DNA of 50,067 nt from Clavulina sp. PMI_390 (taxonomy: Eukaryota; Basidiomycota; Agaricomycetes; Cantharellales; Hydnaceae): positions 314,493-364,559 of the forward strand of contig WIDE01000033.1 of the NCBI GenBank assembly GCA_015039315.1, given 5' to 3'. The position numbers were made by a program, and so were the translations under genes. The notes beneath the pieces are model-generated. The model saw nothing but the letters and a program-made list of their open reading frames with translations. It did not search any database and had not been told where the DNA came from. Positions 34,560-46,050 of the stretch are shown here, piece by piece. Each line of letters opens with the position of its first letter. Within the stretch, counting starts at the first letter, position 1.

Positions 34560-37500
34560 ATGGTTTGGCTCGGTACTGGAAGGATCAGCTTACAGAGCTC
34601 TGTTGGCCAAGTCTTGGCCACAGCACAAGAGCAGGTCAGTGGATCCCCCACATCCGAAGAACGTGCTCTGGTTTCTGACTAGAACTATTTTTACGATCCC
34701 ACGTGCTGGCTGGTGCAAAATCGATGCCGTGGTACTAGGGCGGACTGCTGAGCGGGTATGATGGCTTCACTAGGGCCTACAAACGATCCTTGCGCTCATG
34801 ATCCTTTGATCTCTCTAGGAAAGATCCAACTGCGTTCAACACTTCTGACCCTATCAGATTATGGATCATTCAGTTAGGTGCGTCAGCCACTCTGGGCTAC
34901 CTCAAATTCAGGAACGCTCACAGTTGACGTCTACCACTTCCCAATCATTCTAGGCGTAATCATCATGACCACTCAGCTACTGGCGCTTCTGTTGAGCAAG
35001 CTCAGACAGCCTCGAGGTAAGGCCCAACTCCTGCTTCGTCTTTCGATGCACCATCGTTCTCACACCGGGCTATTTTCTAGTCATTGCCGAAGTGATTTGT
35101 GGGTGCGTCAGGGACTGATGTTCTCCTGTCATCACGTCACGAACTGACTGCTTTCCCCACAAACTGGTAGTATCTTTCTAGGGCCAACTGTGATGGGTCG
35201 TGTGCCTGGATTCACCGAGCACATCTTTCCAACCGATTCTCGACCATATCTCAACTTGTGAGGCGCCAAAAAAAAACTCTATACTTCAAACCCGTCATTA
35301 ACGGAGCTGATCATTCTACCACAGGACGGCTACGATTGGATTGGTCTTTTTCTTGTTCTTAGTTGGATTGGAAATCGACCTTCGTGTCATCAAGAGGAAT
35401 GCGCGTAGTTCATTCATCATCTCCATCGGAGGTCAGTAGCCGTTTTCTGAGTCCCCAAATGGCAATGGCGAGTCTGATAGATTTATTTGGCCTTAGCAAT
35501 CCTACTCCCTTTGGGCATTGGTTTTGGGATGGCTGTTCCCATCTACAACCAGTTTGTCGATGTGAGGGGCCGTGCTTATATGAAAGTAATGATGCAGCTC
35601 TGATCTTGTATCCGGCAGAAATCAACGACCTTCGGAGATTTCGCGTTGTTCGTCGCTGTAGCGTATAGGTTCGTCTCTCGTATAGTGTTTAGTCGTTCTA
35701 TTGCGCTCACTGTCGTATTGTAGTATCACAGCGTTCCCGGTATTGGTGAGCCAAACCCCACTAATGACCATGCATCGATTCACATTCTAACCGCTCCGAC
35801 AGTGTCGAATCTTGACAGAACTCAAGCTTCTGGATACCACCATTGGAATTGTCGTACTAAGTGCTGGTGTAGGCAACGACATTGTTGGGTGGACACTTCT
35901 TGCCCTTACCGTTGCGCTCGTCAACGCCGGCTCGGGCCTGACAGCGCTGTACATCCTCCTCGTTGCCATTGGGTGGTCCATATTCATCCTGGTCCCCGTC
36001 AAACGCACTATGCTATGGATTGCCCACCGTACAGGCAGCACTGAGAATGGCCCGACTCCACTTATGATGACAATCTCGATTATGCTCATGTTTGCTTCGG
36101 CGTTCTTCACGGACGTGATTGGTGTCCATGCGATTTTTGGAGCGTTCCTTGCTGGGTTGGCCATCCCTCACGAGGGTGGATTAGCGATTGCTCTGACTGA
36201 GAAGTTGGAGGACCTCACGTCGATTGTCTTCCTCCCGCTGGTAAGCGTAGAAACTGTTCGAATCATCACCATGCATCTATTCTGATACAGTCTAATGCAG
36301 TATTTTATGTACTCGGGGCTCTCCACCGATCTGGGGCTTCTGAACAACGGTAGGCGCCGGCCCAATAGTCTTCGTTGCGCAGCTTCACTCACCGCATGAT
36401 TTCCAAGGCATTACTTGGGGCTACACAATCGCTATTATTACCACAGCTTACTTTGGCAAAATGGTCGGAGGGCTGTTTGGCGCAAGGGGTGCAGGCTTCA
36501 CTTGGCGAGAATCAGCAACTGTGGGGACCCTGCTCAGCTGCAAGGGGTACGTATCATGCAGCTCTATGAAACCCAGGTTTCTTGCTGAGTCCTTCCTAGA
36601 CTGGTCGAATTAATCGTCCTGAACATTGGTCTTGCCGCTGGTATCCTGTCAACTCGAGTCTTCTCGATGTTCGTGCTGGAAGCCCTCGCATTGACATTCT
36701 TTACGACTCCTATGACACTAATGTACTATCCCTCGTCCTCTCGCAAGCGAGTAACTGTGACTGGAGGAGACTTCTCAGCTGTTGGTGAGTCTCAAACGCG
36801 TAGCTCCAGTAGCAAATTTTGATCGATTGTTTTTGCTTTGCCTGGCAGATGGCGAGCCGAAGCCGCGACCATCCAATGCAGATTCGTTCGACCGATTGAT
36901 GCTCTCCAGCTCCAAGCATCGCCTCACAGTTGTCCTCGACAAAACCGAACATATGCCAGGCTTGATGACCATTACTCGATTCCTTCAGGCTGCTCCATCT
37001 CCATCGGTCTCTCGACCTTCTTCTCCCACCTCGTCCTCGTCAAATCACGATAGGCCACAATCTCAGGCACACGTGCTTCCTCCACCTCAGGTTTCGATCG
37101 ATGCTTTGCGGCTAGTTGAACTGACCGAGCGAACCTCTATGCTCATGAAGTCCGCTGCCGCCGATGAGCTGCTCCAGAGCGATTCAATGCTCTCGACTTA
37201 TCGAGCTTTTGGAGATCTGCATGATATCCACGTTTCATCCTCCCTCAGCATCGTCTCTCATGACGGATTCGCCAAATCTGTCGTGGATCACGCGAGTAGG
37301 CATTTCTCAGACCTGGTTGTCCTCTCATGGGTCGCACCAGCAGCTAGACCGCAACCTGCCGCTCATCCCAAGCCTCCCACTACACCTGGCGCTGAGCCCA
37401 AAGCAGCCGGAGCTGGTCCCTCGACGAATAGCCCTGTTGACACATACAATCCGTTCGATGCACTCTTCCGTTCCACCGGTACAGCTGACCAATCCTCTAC

Positions 37501-38681
37501 ATCCCATCCGCCTAAAAGCAGTGCCCTCGATTCACGCTTTGTGCGACGTGTCTTCAATGAGGCACTTCCTTCCGTTGATGTCGCACTCTTCATCGACCGT
37601 TCCTCCCTGACTGGACGCATTGGGACGGGCGGAAGGCAGCACATCTTCCTGCCATTCTTTGGTGGACCAGATGACAGGCTGGCTCTCGCTTCTGTGATGC
37701 AGTTGTGTGCACACGAGGGGCTCAGCGCCACCATTGTGAAAATGACCAAGACGGAACACTCAGAGGTCGAGGAGTCTGAGGGGGCCGAAGAAGAAGGAGA
37801 GCTGTCGGAGAAGGCTGGAGAAGACGATTGGAAGCCCAAGGAGGAGTTGCAGAAGCCTGCCGCTGCGGTCACGCGAAACTCCGCCGTATCACGTACTGGG
37901 GGAACGCGGAGTCGAGGGCATACTGCCCACAACGCCGCAGAGGTGCCTGGGTTCCCCGCTGATCACTCTCTCGGAATCGTGAGTCTCGATTTTGGAGCCT
38001 CGTTTGATTTTCTTTCGGGTTGTTGTCTCAGATTCGAGATTGGCGTCTCACCTTTTTCGGCGATATTGCCTGCCCTCGTTCTCGGCCTTTATTCTCGTAA
38101 TACTTTATCGGGGCGGTTCTTGACTTCTTTTTTTTTTTTCGCGTATGAATTATGATCCCTTTACAGCAGGAGACATTCCCAGATTCTGTATACGCCAGGC
38201 AGACGACCACGACTCGACTCGAATCCGAGACGGCGGACAACATCGCATGGGTACGCCTTTCTTCCCTTCTTCTGTGTCTTGACATTTTTATTATCTGTCA
38301 TTCGCTAATGAGTTTCCTTTCCAGACGCAACACAGCGAGCCTCGAGTTCCAACTCGTGCGCACGAGCAAGTCCGTTTCGTGGAGGCCTCTAGCCCCAGGC
38401 CTATTCGGCATGTGGTCGAGATGGTCGATGCAGAGTTCTCGGACGTCAGACTGATTATTGCGACTGGTCGGTCGCGAAGACTAGCAGCGCAGTCGCATCA
38501 AGACGAGATGAATGAGCTGCTGTCCGGTGGAGGGTCTAGTGGACTCGGAGCATCGCTGAACGTATCGGAAGTGCGCAAGACTGTGGGGGATGTGGCTGCG
38601 GGCTTGTTATTCGCTGGCGCAGGAGGAGCCAGTAGTCGTGCGGCGCTGGTGGTCTTCCAGGCGGCGGATGTGTCACTTTGA
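34560..38681 (+). CDS. KHA1: K+/H+ antiporter, Kha1/CHX type, copy B
   Basis: Tandem paralogue of copy A. Seventeen exons give 982 residues: 34560-34634, 34739-34755, 34819-34877, 34954-35016, 35081-35102, 35171-35257, 35325-35431, 35497-35561, 35619-35668, 35724-35745, 35803-36240, 36301-36349, 36408-36546, 36600-36784, 36849-37978, 38167-38250 and 38325-38681. Exons 2, 4-8, 12 and 13 have exactly the lengths of their copy A counterparts (17, 63, 22, 87, 107, 65, 49, 139 nt). Copy B has two extra introns, after SITAFPVL and after ETADNIAW. Motifs include [61 protein letters not shown] with N214-D215, and [11 protein letters not shown] in the C-terminal domain. The C-terminal linker, about 150 residues, is unlike that of copy A, while the membrane domain is well conserved. 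The start relies on a 75-nt first exon joined in phase, which is less certain. A CT microsatellite follows the stop. Confidence 0.92.
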
Positions 38682-38722
38682 CGCCATTCACAGCAGCTTG
38701 TTTAGTTTTGACGTCTCCACAC

Positions 38723-38725
<3 letters not shown>

Positions 38726-38765
<40 letters not shown>
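38726..38765. repeat. (CT)n microsatellite
   Basis: About 20 uninterrupted CT units lie 45 nt after the stop codon of antiporter copy B, so within its likely 3' UTR. Confidence 0.95.
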
Positions 38766-38767
<2 letters not shown>

Positions 38768-40169
38768 CACGATGCGTGCCAGCCGCCTGCAAATGGTCTT
38801 GTACGATTGCATGCCTTGTATAATTGCTTGGGACCCCAAAGATGGGGATTTCCCTCTCACGATTGCCATTCACGACACGTTTCTCTCTCCATGCAGTCTG
38901 TTCTAGTCTGTCACGTCAAAGTCAGCGTTGTACCTCCATAGTTCTGCCTTTCATCCATTCAAGTCTGCGAGATAACGCCATTCCCTATGCCCCGCATGAC
39001 ATATTTCATCGATGCATGACTTCCTTTGCGAAGCCAAGGACATTGGGGGAGGGGATGCGCATATGCCCGATAGTGTCGGATGATCCTCTGGACCATCTAT
39101 TAGGAGGTTATTGATTCCTATATCCGAGGAGGTCGTTATCCCCATTTATTTGCGTGGATGAGGGAATTAGTTAACCCATGTCATTTGCCAAATGCCATGG
39201 ACTGGATGTGATTGGCTGCAGCTCAAACTCCCACGGTCACCTCTCACACCCAAACGTTGGCCCCCTAAACTTTTCTTTTTCACTCGCCAAAACGGACATG
39301 CTTGCAGGCCACCTCGTATCTCGATCAACTGTTTTTCATAATTTTGGAACTTCACGTGCCCCGCCCGGGAGGTGATCTGGGCGCGTTGTCCTGCACGATA
39401 CATCTGAATGACTGCGAATTTTTGTGGCAGCTGAATGAAATCTCAAGCCACGATGATAGCACACACATCCCTTCATGAAATGATTCAGTTCCCCTTGGAG
39501 GATCTTGTTCTGGATTCATTGCTCCAACTCCCTACCAGATTAGAGTTGCATTGCAATCTTACGAGGCTTGAATAGCTGAATGAAGAAGCGCAATCTTTTC
39601 GGTTCATAACAACAGCAATTCTCTTTTGGAGCTCGTCCGCAACTTCCATCTGCCCCAATAGTCCTCGACTCGAGGCGCCCGTTTCCTTCGCTGGCAGTCC
39701 TTATCCCCCATCTAGTCATCTACCCCGCGCGCGCACTAAACGCGGAACTCGAACCCTTTTTCATATCTTTTTTCTGGCTCGTTAGAGTTTGAGGGCCGCT
39801 CAACTCACTCATTTGGTACTGGGCTCATCTGCTTTAAAGCTCCCCCTGCTCGCCACCGTCCCGCTCCCTCCCCCTTCATCTCTCTATCAATCTCCAACCA
39901 CCCCTCAGCGCCTCTAAGTGGAGGCATCAACGACTGTCAACCCCTCATACTCAGGGGTTCGTTGTCTGGTTCTTGCGTGGCGCAGATATAGCTCCCTAAC
40001 TACGCACATCGTATACATATTATACAGAGAGTCAACATTACTGAATTATCTCTGTCTCGGCCTGTTGATCCCTCCGACCATCTCGCCTTCTCGACATCTC
40101 TCTTGCAACCTCCCTTGACTGCATCAACCAACTAGCTCCCACTTTCTGGCGGTGCTTGACCTGATCAGC
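38766..40169. other. Intergenic region and pyrimidine-rich 5' UTR of the CCCH gene
   Basis: No gene is supported. The last 350 bases are strongly C/T-rich (for example the CCACCGTCCCGCTCCCTCCC run near 39850), typical of promoters and 5' UTRs of well-expressed basidiomycete genes. An upstream ATG-free pyrimidine tract leads to the start at 40170. Confidence 0.5.
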
Positions 40170-42197
40170 ATGAACGCCTCACGCTTGGTAGAGAAGTCGC
40201 GCACACATGGTAAAGGCAACAAAAATTACAAGAGTGAGTCGAGGAGAGTGCATGGCGGTGTGTTGCAGCACCTGCGCTTGGGCCCATTGGCTGACTTGTG
40301 TCTGTGTGTGTTGCGCTCGATCTAGCGATCGTCTGCACTCGCTATGCTTCTGGGTTCTGCGAGTACGATGACGAGTGCTGGTTTATTCATGACCAGGGGC
40401 AAGGACAACACCGCCCGACCGTAGCTTCCGCCTTTCCTACCACTTCATCTGCAATATTCTTTACCCCAACGCCCTCATCGACTCGCCCCTCTGCACATGA
40501 CACAGAAGGCCCTGCCCCGTCCCTACCGCGCCTCATTATTCCTTCGACTTCGCCGCACATTGCATCCGCCGCCGGGGCTCCGAAGCGAGGTGCGTAAATT
40601 GTTTAGATTATTATGACTGACATACGTGAGGATCCGCCCGAGAGCTGACTGTCCACTCCGCATTGGGCGCGCCCTTCATTTTTCTACTCTTATAGCTCAG
40701 CCATGCTTTGCGTTCCAGCGGAACGCGTGCCTCAAGGGTGATCTCTGTAGCTAGTAAGTTCAAACAATTACGACGGAGCTTTTTCCCCACATCAATCGCG
40801 CGTGCGGCGCTTATCGCCACGCCGAAAAATCGGGTTATCCTTGGCACATGGTTGGATCTGACTTGTCCCTCGTTTTCTCCAGCCGCCACGACACCACGTC
40901 GCCGCCGAAAAGTTCGCCGCCACCTACATCGTCATCTACCCCCTCATCTCGCGCCATGTCGGATCGGGGCCGCACGTCTGGAAGTATGTTCCGATTTCTC
41001 GCTCGTCTTAATCATCGTCATCATCGTTGGGACCAATACTGACGAGCTTGCTATGATCCTTGCGCCTATCTGTGTACCTCTATCTTCGGCGCTTGCAATC
41101 TTCGCGCGCGCGATGTCTCCTCCCAGAGCAACCGTGCTTCGATCTCATGCGAACGGGTATCTGCCCAAAAGGCGAATCGTGCATCTTGTATGACGACTTT
41201 TTATTCAATCAACTGTGCTGATCCACGCTGACTCCCAACCCTTCGGCCCACAGTAGTCACGAAGATATAGGACGATATATCCAATGGTTCCGAGGTGAGT
41301 CACGGAGGATCTAGACTGCGCAACATTCGCCCACGAAAGCTGATCTTGTAACGCACGCGCCAGATGTGGACTGCAAGCTATACCCTCAGGGCAAGTGCAA
41401 GCATGGTGATACATGTCTGTTCCGTCATGCTTCGCCAGCATCAAGCCCAGACCCTGCTCCAGCCCCTGTTCTTCATCGTCCTCAGGCCCGTCGCTTGTTC
41501 GATCCCTATCAGAATGAAGGTTCGTTATGTTTCTTCCCTCACTCCCACCGATGTGCTCATACCGTCTCTCCCCTGTGCTGACACCGATGCCCGAATGTGT
41601 TCCTTTCATTTTTAGATCGCGCGTGCCCTTTCTCTACCGATAACATGATTTGCGCGAACCGCGACATGTGCTACGTGCACGGTTTCCCGGCCGCTTCGCA
41701 CCTCGCACCGCCGTCGCCCCCGCGTCTGTATTCTTCGTCGGCGTCAGGGCTCCGCATGCCAGTATCGGACCCCTTTGCGCCCTCCCCTGCTTCCGCCTAC
41801 TCTCACCCTCCCTCATCTTACCGATACCCGCTTTATGAACGGCACGCACGATCGGACAGCGCCGGATCCTTTGAGGAATTAGGATCATTTTCCGCTTCAT
41901 CATCTTTGTCATCATACCCCCCATCCCTGAGCTCCCCGTCCTCGTTTGAATCGCAGCTGTCACGGCTCTCGTTATCGACTCCGAATAGCGCGGGCAGCTA
42001 TCGAGATGAGTTCATGATGGATTACAACAGCAGGAAGAATGTGGACGATCCGTTGGGGATCATGCGCTGCATCGATGACTCTGACGACGAATACTTGGTG
42101 TATGAAGGTATGTTGCTATTGCTGCTTTTTTGGGTCGTCTGACCAGGTCCACTGATTCATGCGCCGTGCCTATACAGCAGCACCCTATCGTCGATGA
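40170..42197 (+). CDS. CCCH zinc-finger protein with five fingers
   Basis: Probable RNA-binding protein of 418 residues. Nine exons: 40170-40233, 40326-40589, 40696-40753, 40883-40983, 41127-41187, 41254-41294, 41364-41519, 41616-42107 and 42178-42197, phases all consistent. Fingers: C25-x7-C33-x5-C39-x3-H43; C113-x7-C121-x5-C127-x3-H131; C166-x8-C175-x5-C181-x3-H185; C200-x7-C208-x5-C214-x3-H218; and a variant C252-x8-C261-x5-C267-x2-H270. Fingers 2 and 3 are each split by an intron just before the final His, and their CxxxxxxxC parts share the QPCF start, pointing to internal duplication. The C-terminal 140 residues are Ser/Pro/Tyr-rich, ending in an acidic patch (DDSDDEY). CCCH proteins of this pattern bind AU-rich or other single-stranded RNA; target and pathway are unknown. 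Confidence 0.9.
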
Positions 42198-43837
42198 ACA
42201 GCTCGTGACCCTTTTCGCCATATCTGCATAACCTGAGCTCGTGTTCCGCATCTTCGCTTTCGCTGCTACTCGTCCTTGGATCCTCATCTTGTTATATCGT
42301 CATCATCATCATCGTCAGCATCTTCCTCAACCTCATCATCATCATCATCAACGCATTCTCCCTTATTGGGAACCTTACCCCGCATCTCTAACTCTATCGC
42401 CATCATCATACATCCATGGTAGACCACCCGTTACCTTAATTGCTGAAACCATCTTTCTCCTCATCTTGACAAGGGCGTTGAACTCTTCGCGCTCTGGTAG
42501 TATATACACGCCTCATGCACATGCCCCTCCCATCCTCTTTTTCTCACCGTCATCCACATCACTGTTCTTGTGTATTTGCGCGCCTCTGACTGCTCGGACC
42601 TCGTCTCCTCTGCTGCTTGAGACTCTGTCCTCATATCTTGTGTTCTTATTTGTGTATGTGGTTCGTTCCGCTGTTCTCCCGAATGATTCCGTTGTGTACA
42701 ATGAAACAGAAAATTAATTTGTCTTGGATCTTGGGGGCAGCTCAGCTCGTGACACATCGGAGGGACGGATTCTCGACGGAGGAATTGTTTTGTCAGTCAC
42801 TGATCGCCTTTTGATGTGCGTTGCAAGCTTAAGCGTATCCGTGCCAATGCCGCAAATACCGCCGGTAATTGTCATCGCTATCGCTATCTGTATATGTATA
42901 TCGATATGGTCTCCAGCAGCCTGCTTCGGTGTTGGGTAGGCCGTCGACGACTGGCAGGAAATTGCTGATCAAAACCGGAGAATTGGTGGAGGTCATCATT
43001 TCACTTATATATACAAGTGATTTGTGGGCCATGGCGACAATTTGCAGGCCACTCAGATCGACCGCTGGGCTGGGAATGACCCTTCATGTGCCCTGTACAG
43101 CGGCTGCCAAGAAATAAGCAATGAGTGTCATTTGCGCTGGTCGTTGTATTTAAAGCTGCTAAAGGTACCGCGGCGATGGAGGACCTGAAACTTGAGAAGC
43201 GGGGTGCAATAACGCAAAGACGTCCAGGATCAACGAAGGGGCGTTCGAAGATGTACCGTGAGGACGAAGAGAAGGTAGATGGACGATTATCGGGGTATCT
43301 GGAGCCGAAATTTTGGCAAAACCGCTTGGATAACGCTGCCAAAGTTACGTCATGGAACCACACGTCACACTGCGTCACGGCCACAAACACTTGGCAGTTG
43401 TGAGTTGCAACCAGAAAAGCAGGGCCTCTAGCGCTGATATGAAGTCCAATGGGTCCCAATATAGTCTGCCACACTAATGCTAGATGCTGGAGGTGAAATC
43501 TCGACCCCTAATGCTCCATGAACCTCCGCTATCACGATCGTGATAGGATCAACCTTGGGACTCAAACTCCACTCGCATGGCTCTGATGTGAGGATATAGA
43601 CCTTGTGACGAGAAATGGAACCATCTGGCATGCGGCGTTGGAGCCGATGTGGTAGCTTGATTTCATGCTCTGATAATTGGTACTGCGGTGCAACACTTCC
43701 TCCAATACCATCAGCGCCGTCTCAGATATTGCCTCGGCGTTGTCAGTCCAGCGTTGCAATGACAGTTTCGTCGAAAGGTTGATCCTGCGGGGATCAAGCT
43801 AACCTTTACGTCGGTATTCAACCTTTGCTCGGGATCG
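42198..43837. other. Intergenic region with CAT-rich repeat
   Basis: The left part is the 3' UTR of the CCCH gene, with long T/C-rich stretches. No gene is supported: frames at 42241-42717 and 43125-43403 are open but have no motif, and the antisense frame over the latter (43474-43001) is equally open. A small hairpin, AAAGGTT (43774-43780) pairing with AACCTTT (43801-43807), lies 110 nt before the sialidase start. Confidence 0.45.
42298..42353. repeat. CAT/CGT trinucleotide-rich repeat
   Basis: Runs of CAT triplets (CGTCATCATCATCATCGTC and a second run CCTCATCATCATCATCATC) separated by a short C/T-rich spacer. It lies in the 3' flank of the CCCH gene. Confidence 0.8.
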
Positions 43838-43843
43838 TATAAA
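43838..43843 (+). promoter_or_regulatory. TATA box of the sialidase-like gene
   Basis: TATAAA in the context GATCGTATAAAGTCC lies 79 nt upstream of the ATG at 43917, consistent with a core promoter and a short 5' UTR. Confidence 0.55.
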
Positions 43844-43916
43844 GTCCCTGCATAGCCCAAGGGCAGAATGCCAGTGCCTCAGGTTACTACAAGTTCAACC
43901 GACACATTCAGCTACG

Positions 43917-45476
43917 ATGAGGTTTACTTTGCTCGCAACTTTGCTCGCTCCTTTAGTCTCCCTAGTCTCGTCTACCCCACTCGAGCCCCGCTCTCCTTTG
44001 AACCCTAGTTTGGGCAGTGCAGTGCAACTCAATCCGTCTGGCGGTGGCACCTATCCCCGTGTCGCCACCGTTAGTGGCTACCTCCTCAGCACATTCACCG
44101 TTATCACCAATGGCGTGCACACCCTGACTGTGACCAAGTCAACTGACAACGGTAACACATGGTCTGCACTTGGCACCATTGCGACGGGAACCGGAGATTT
44201 GGACAACGCCTTCCTGGTCCAGCTTAATAACGGACATGTAGTCGCCACTTTCCGCAACCACGACAAGAACTCCAGTGGAGCGTATACCTACTACCGGTGA
44301 GGATTTATGTTCTGGGCCAATCATTCGAGAATGCTGTCACTCATCGTGTCATTCTCCATGCCTCTAGCATCACGGCCTGCATTTCGACGGACGGTGGTGC
44401 GACATGGGCATTCCTCTCTCAAGTTGATCAACGCACTGCCAGCGGTGTCAATGGTCTCTGGGTACGTCATACATCTTGTAAACTCTGCTTCGACCCCAGC
44501 TCATCTTCCAAACTCCATGCGCGTCTCAGGAACCCTTCGCGCGGATTAGCTCAGCCGGGGCCCTCCAAGGTAAATCACTCCCCTTATTGCCCTCGGTTAG
44601 AGCTCCACGGTGGCTGACCGCGCGGTGCCAATTGGCCGCAACTCCTCCAATTGAACAGTTTATTACGCTGCCGAGAACAGCTCAAGTGATCAAGACATCC
44701 TTATGCGCACATCCACCGATAATGGTGCGACCTGGAGCGCAGCCACCACTGTTGCCGGTGGATCGACGACCGGCCGTGATGGGGTAAGCTCGTATGATGC
44801 ATCAGTTTTTTCGATCTAGGATCTGACAATCGGATCAATGCTCCTCAGATGCCCGCTTGCACCAACTTCAACGACGGATCGACCGCCCTAATCTGTGTCT
44901 TTGAGACCACCGAGGGCACCGGTACATTCACCGTCAAGCGCGTTCTGTCAAGGAATGATGGTGCTACCTGGGGCGAGCGTGAACAAGTCTACATCCCCAC
45001 TGGAACCAGTAACAACGGTGTGTTCTATTCGGTCCCCAGTTGACTCTTCAGTGACTTAGTCAACTTTGCCGTTAGCGGGAGCTCCCTTCATTACCACAAC
45101 TACTGGTGGTACCCTCGTTGTCTCCTTTATGACCGATGAGGATACCTCGCTTCATCAGTGGTAAGCGACAACTTCCTCGTGGTCGACAGAGCGCGTGAAT
45201 TCTAAAGGGCTTGTATTCTATCACTCAAGGGTCACTGGCGCAAGCATGAAGATCGTTACCTCCAACTCTGTGGATCCTGAGGTCTGGGGCCAGAAGACGA
45301 CTGTGTTCGGCGTTCAGGTAAATTACGCCATGTGCTCATTCGATCCACAATCACTGATATCTCTCCGTGCTCCTGCGTAGGCTAACTGGCCGGGTCTCCA
45401 TGCTCTGAGCGATGGATCTATTCTGGGTTGTGTGGATTACAGCGGCGCCAAGTGCAAGCGCATCACCTTCTCTTAA
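43917..45476 (+). CDS. Secreted sialidase-like Asp-box (BNR) repeat protein
   Basis: Predicted six-bladed beta-propeller glycosidase-like protein of 358 residues. Eight exons: 43917-44296, 44368-44461, 44530-44569, 44659-44783, 44849-45017, 45076-45160, 45230-45317 and 45381-45476. A signal peptide covers about residues 1-19 (MRFTLLATLLAPLVSLVSS). Asp boxes S-x-D-x-G-x-T-W occur at 75-82, 133-140 and 190-197, with a variant SRNDGATW at 247-254. The end, ALSDGSILGCVDYSG, is typical of the family. Exon 7 uses an AAG acceptor. Members include sialidases (GH33) and related exo-enzymes; I cannot confirm the catalytic arginine triad or nucleophile tyrosine, so the substrate is open. A relic of the same gene lies at 49580-49815 beyond the kinase-like gene. 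Confidence 0.88.
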
Positions 45477-46050
45477 AGTTCAGATCTTAATCTGATCGTC
45501 TCAACACATCCGCCCGGTGACTGCTTTGTGGATGATATCGACGAGGTTTTTTGATAGCTTTTCAACTACCTTAATAGTGATAGCTTGGTGCCTTGATCGG
45601 TTGTAGTGAACTCGTTGTTGAGAGCGCTGATATACCATCCAACATCGTATCCTGCTAGTAAGAAGAAGGCAATTTCCCAGCACGAGTTCCACAAGTAGAT
45701 TGAGAAACGGCATCTTCATTCTCAATCCGTGGCGTGTCGATGTATAGCATATATGATACTGGATGCTGATTCTCGGATTCAAGCCCTAGAAACTTCTGAG
45801 CTAGTTAATATACAATAGGGACCACGTATGAGAAGTTCGTTAGTTCTCCGTCCTTCTCGGGGTATTTTCTGGATTTTGATAGGTCAATCAATCTCCAAAC
45901 TTACCCAGGAGAGGACAGTGCAACAATTTGACGGGAGATCAGTGGAAGGTAGGATATGACGATGGAGGTGCACATTTAATGCAGGTCTTTCCGAGATCTC
46001 CGACATCCACCACATGATCCATCCGAAAGGTGAAGTCCTATCTAATCTAG
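45477..46050. other. Spacer between convergent sialidase and kinase-like genes
   Basis: Both neighbouring genes converge here, so it should hold two 3' UTRs and terminators. No gene is supported. Confidence 0.5.

Noticed and set aside
42241..42717. Plus-strand frame of 158 codons after the CCCH gene
   Set aside because: Built on CAT-rich repeats and C/T-rich 3' UTR-like sequence; the translation is runs of His, Ser and Leu.
43001..43474. Minus-strand frame of 157 codons and the plus-strand frame inside it
   Set aside because: Both strands are open over the same bases, which points to chance; no family motif on either strand.
44540..44570. tRNA-like start (GCGGATTAGCTCAGCCGGG) on the plus strand
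   Set aside because: It resembles the acceptor and D-arm of a tRNA, but no anticodon arm or T arm follows, and it is inside exon 3 of the sialidase gene, where it encodes ARISSAG.
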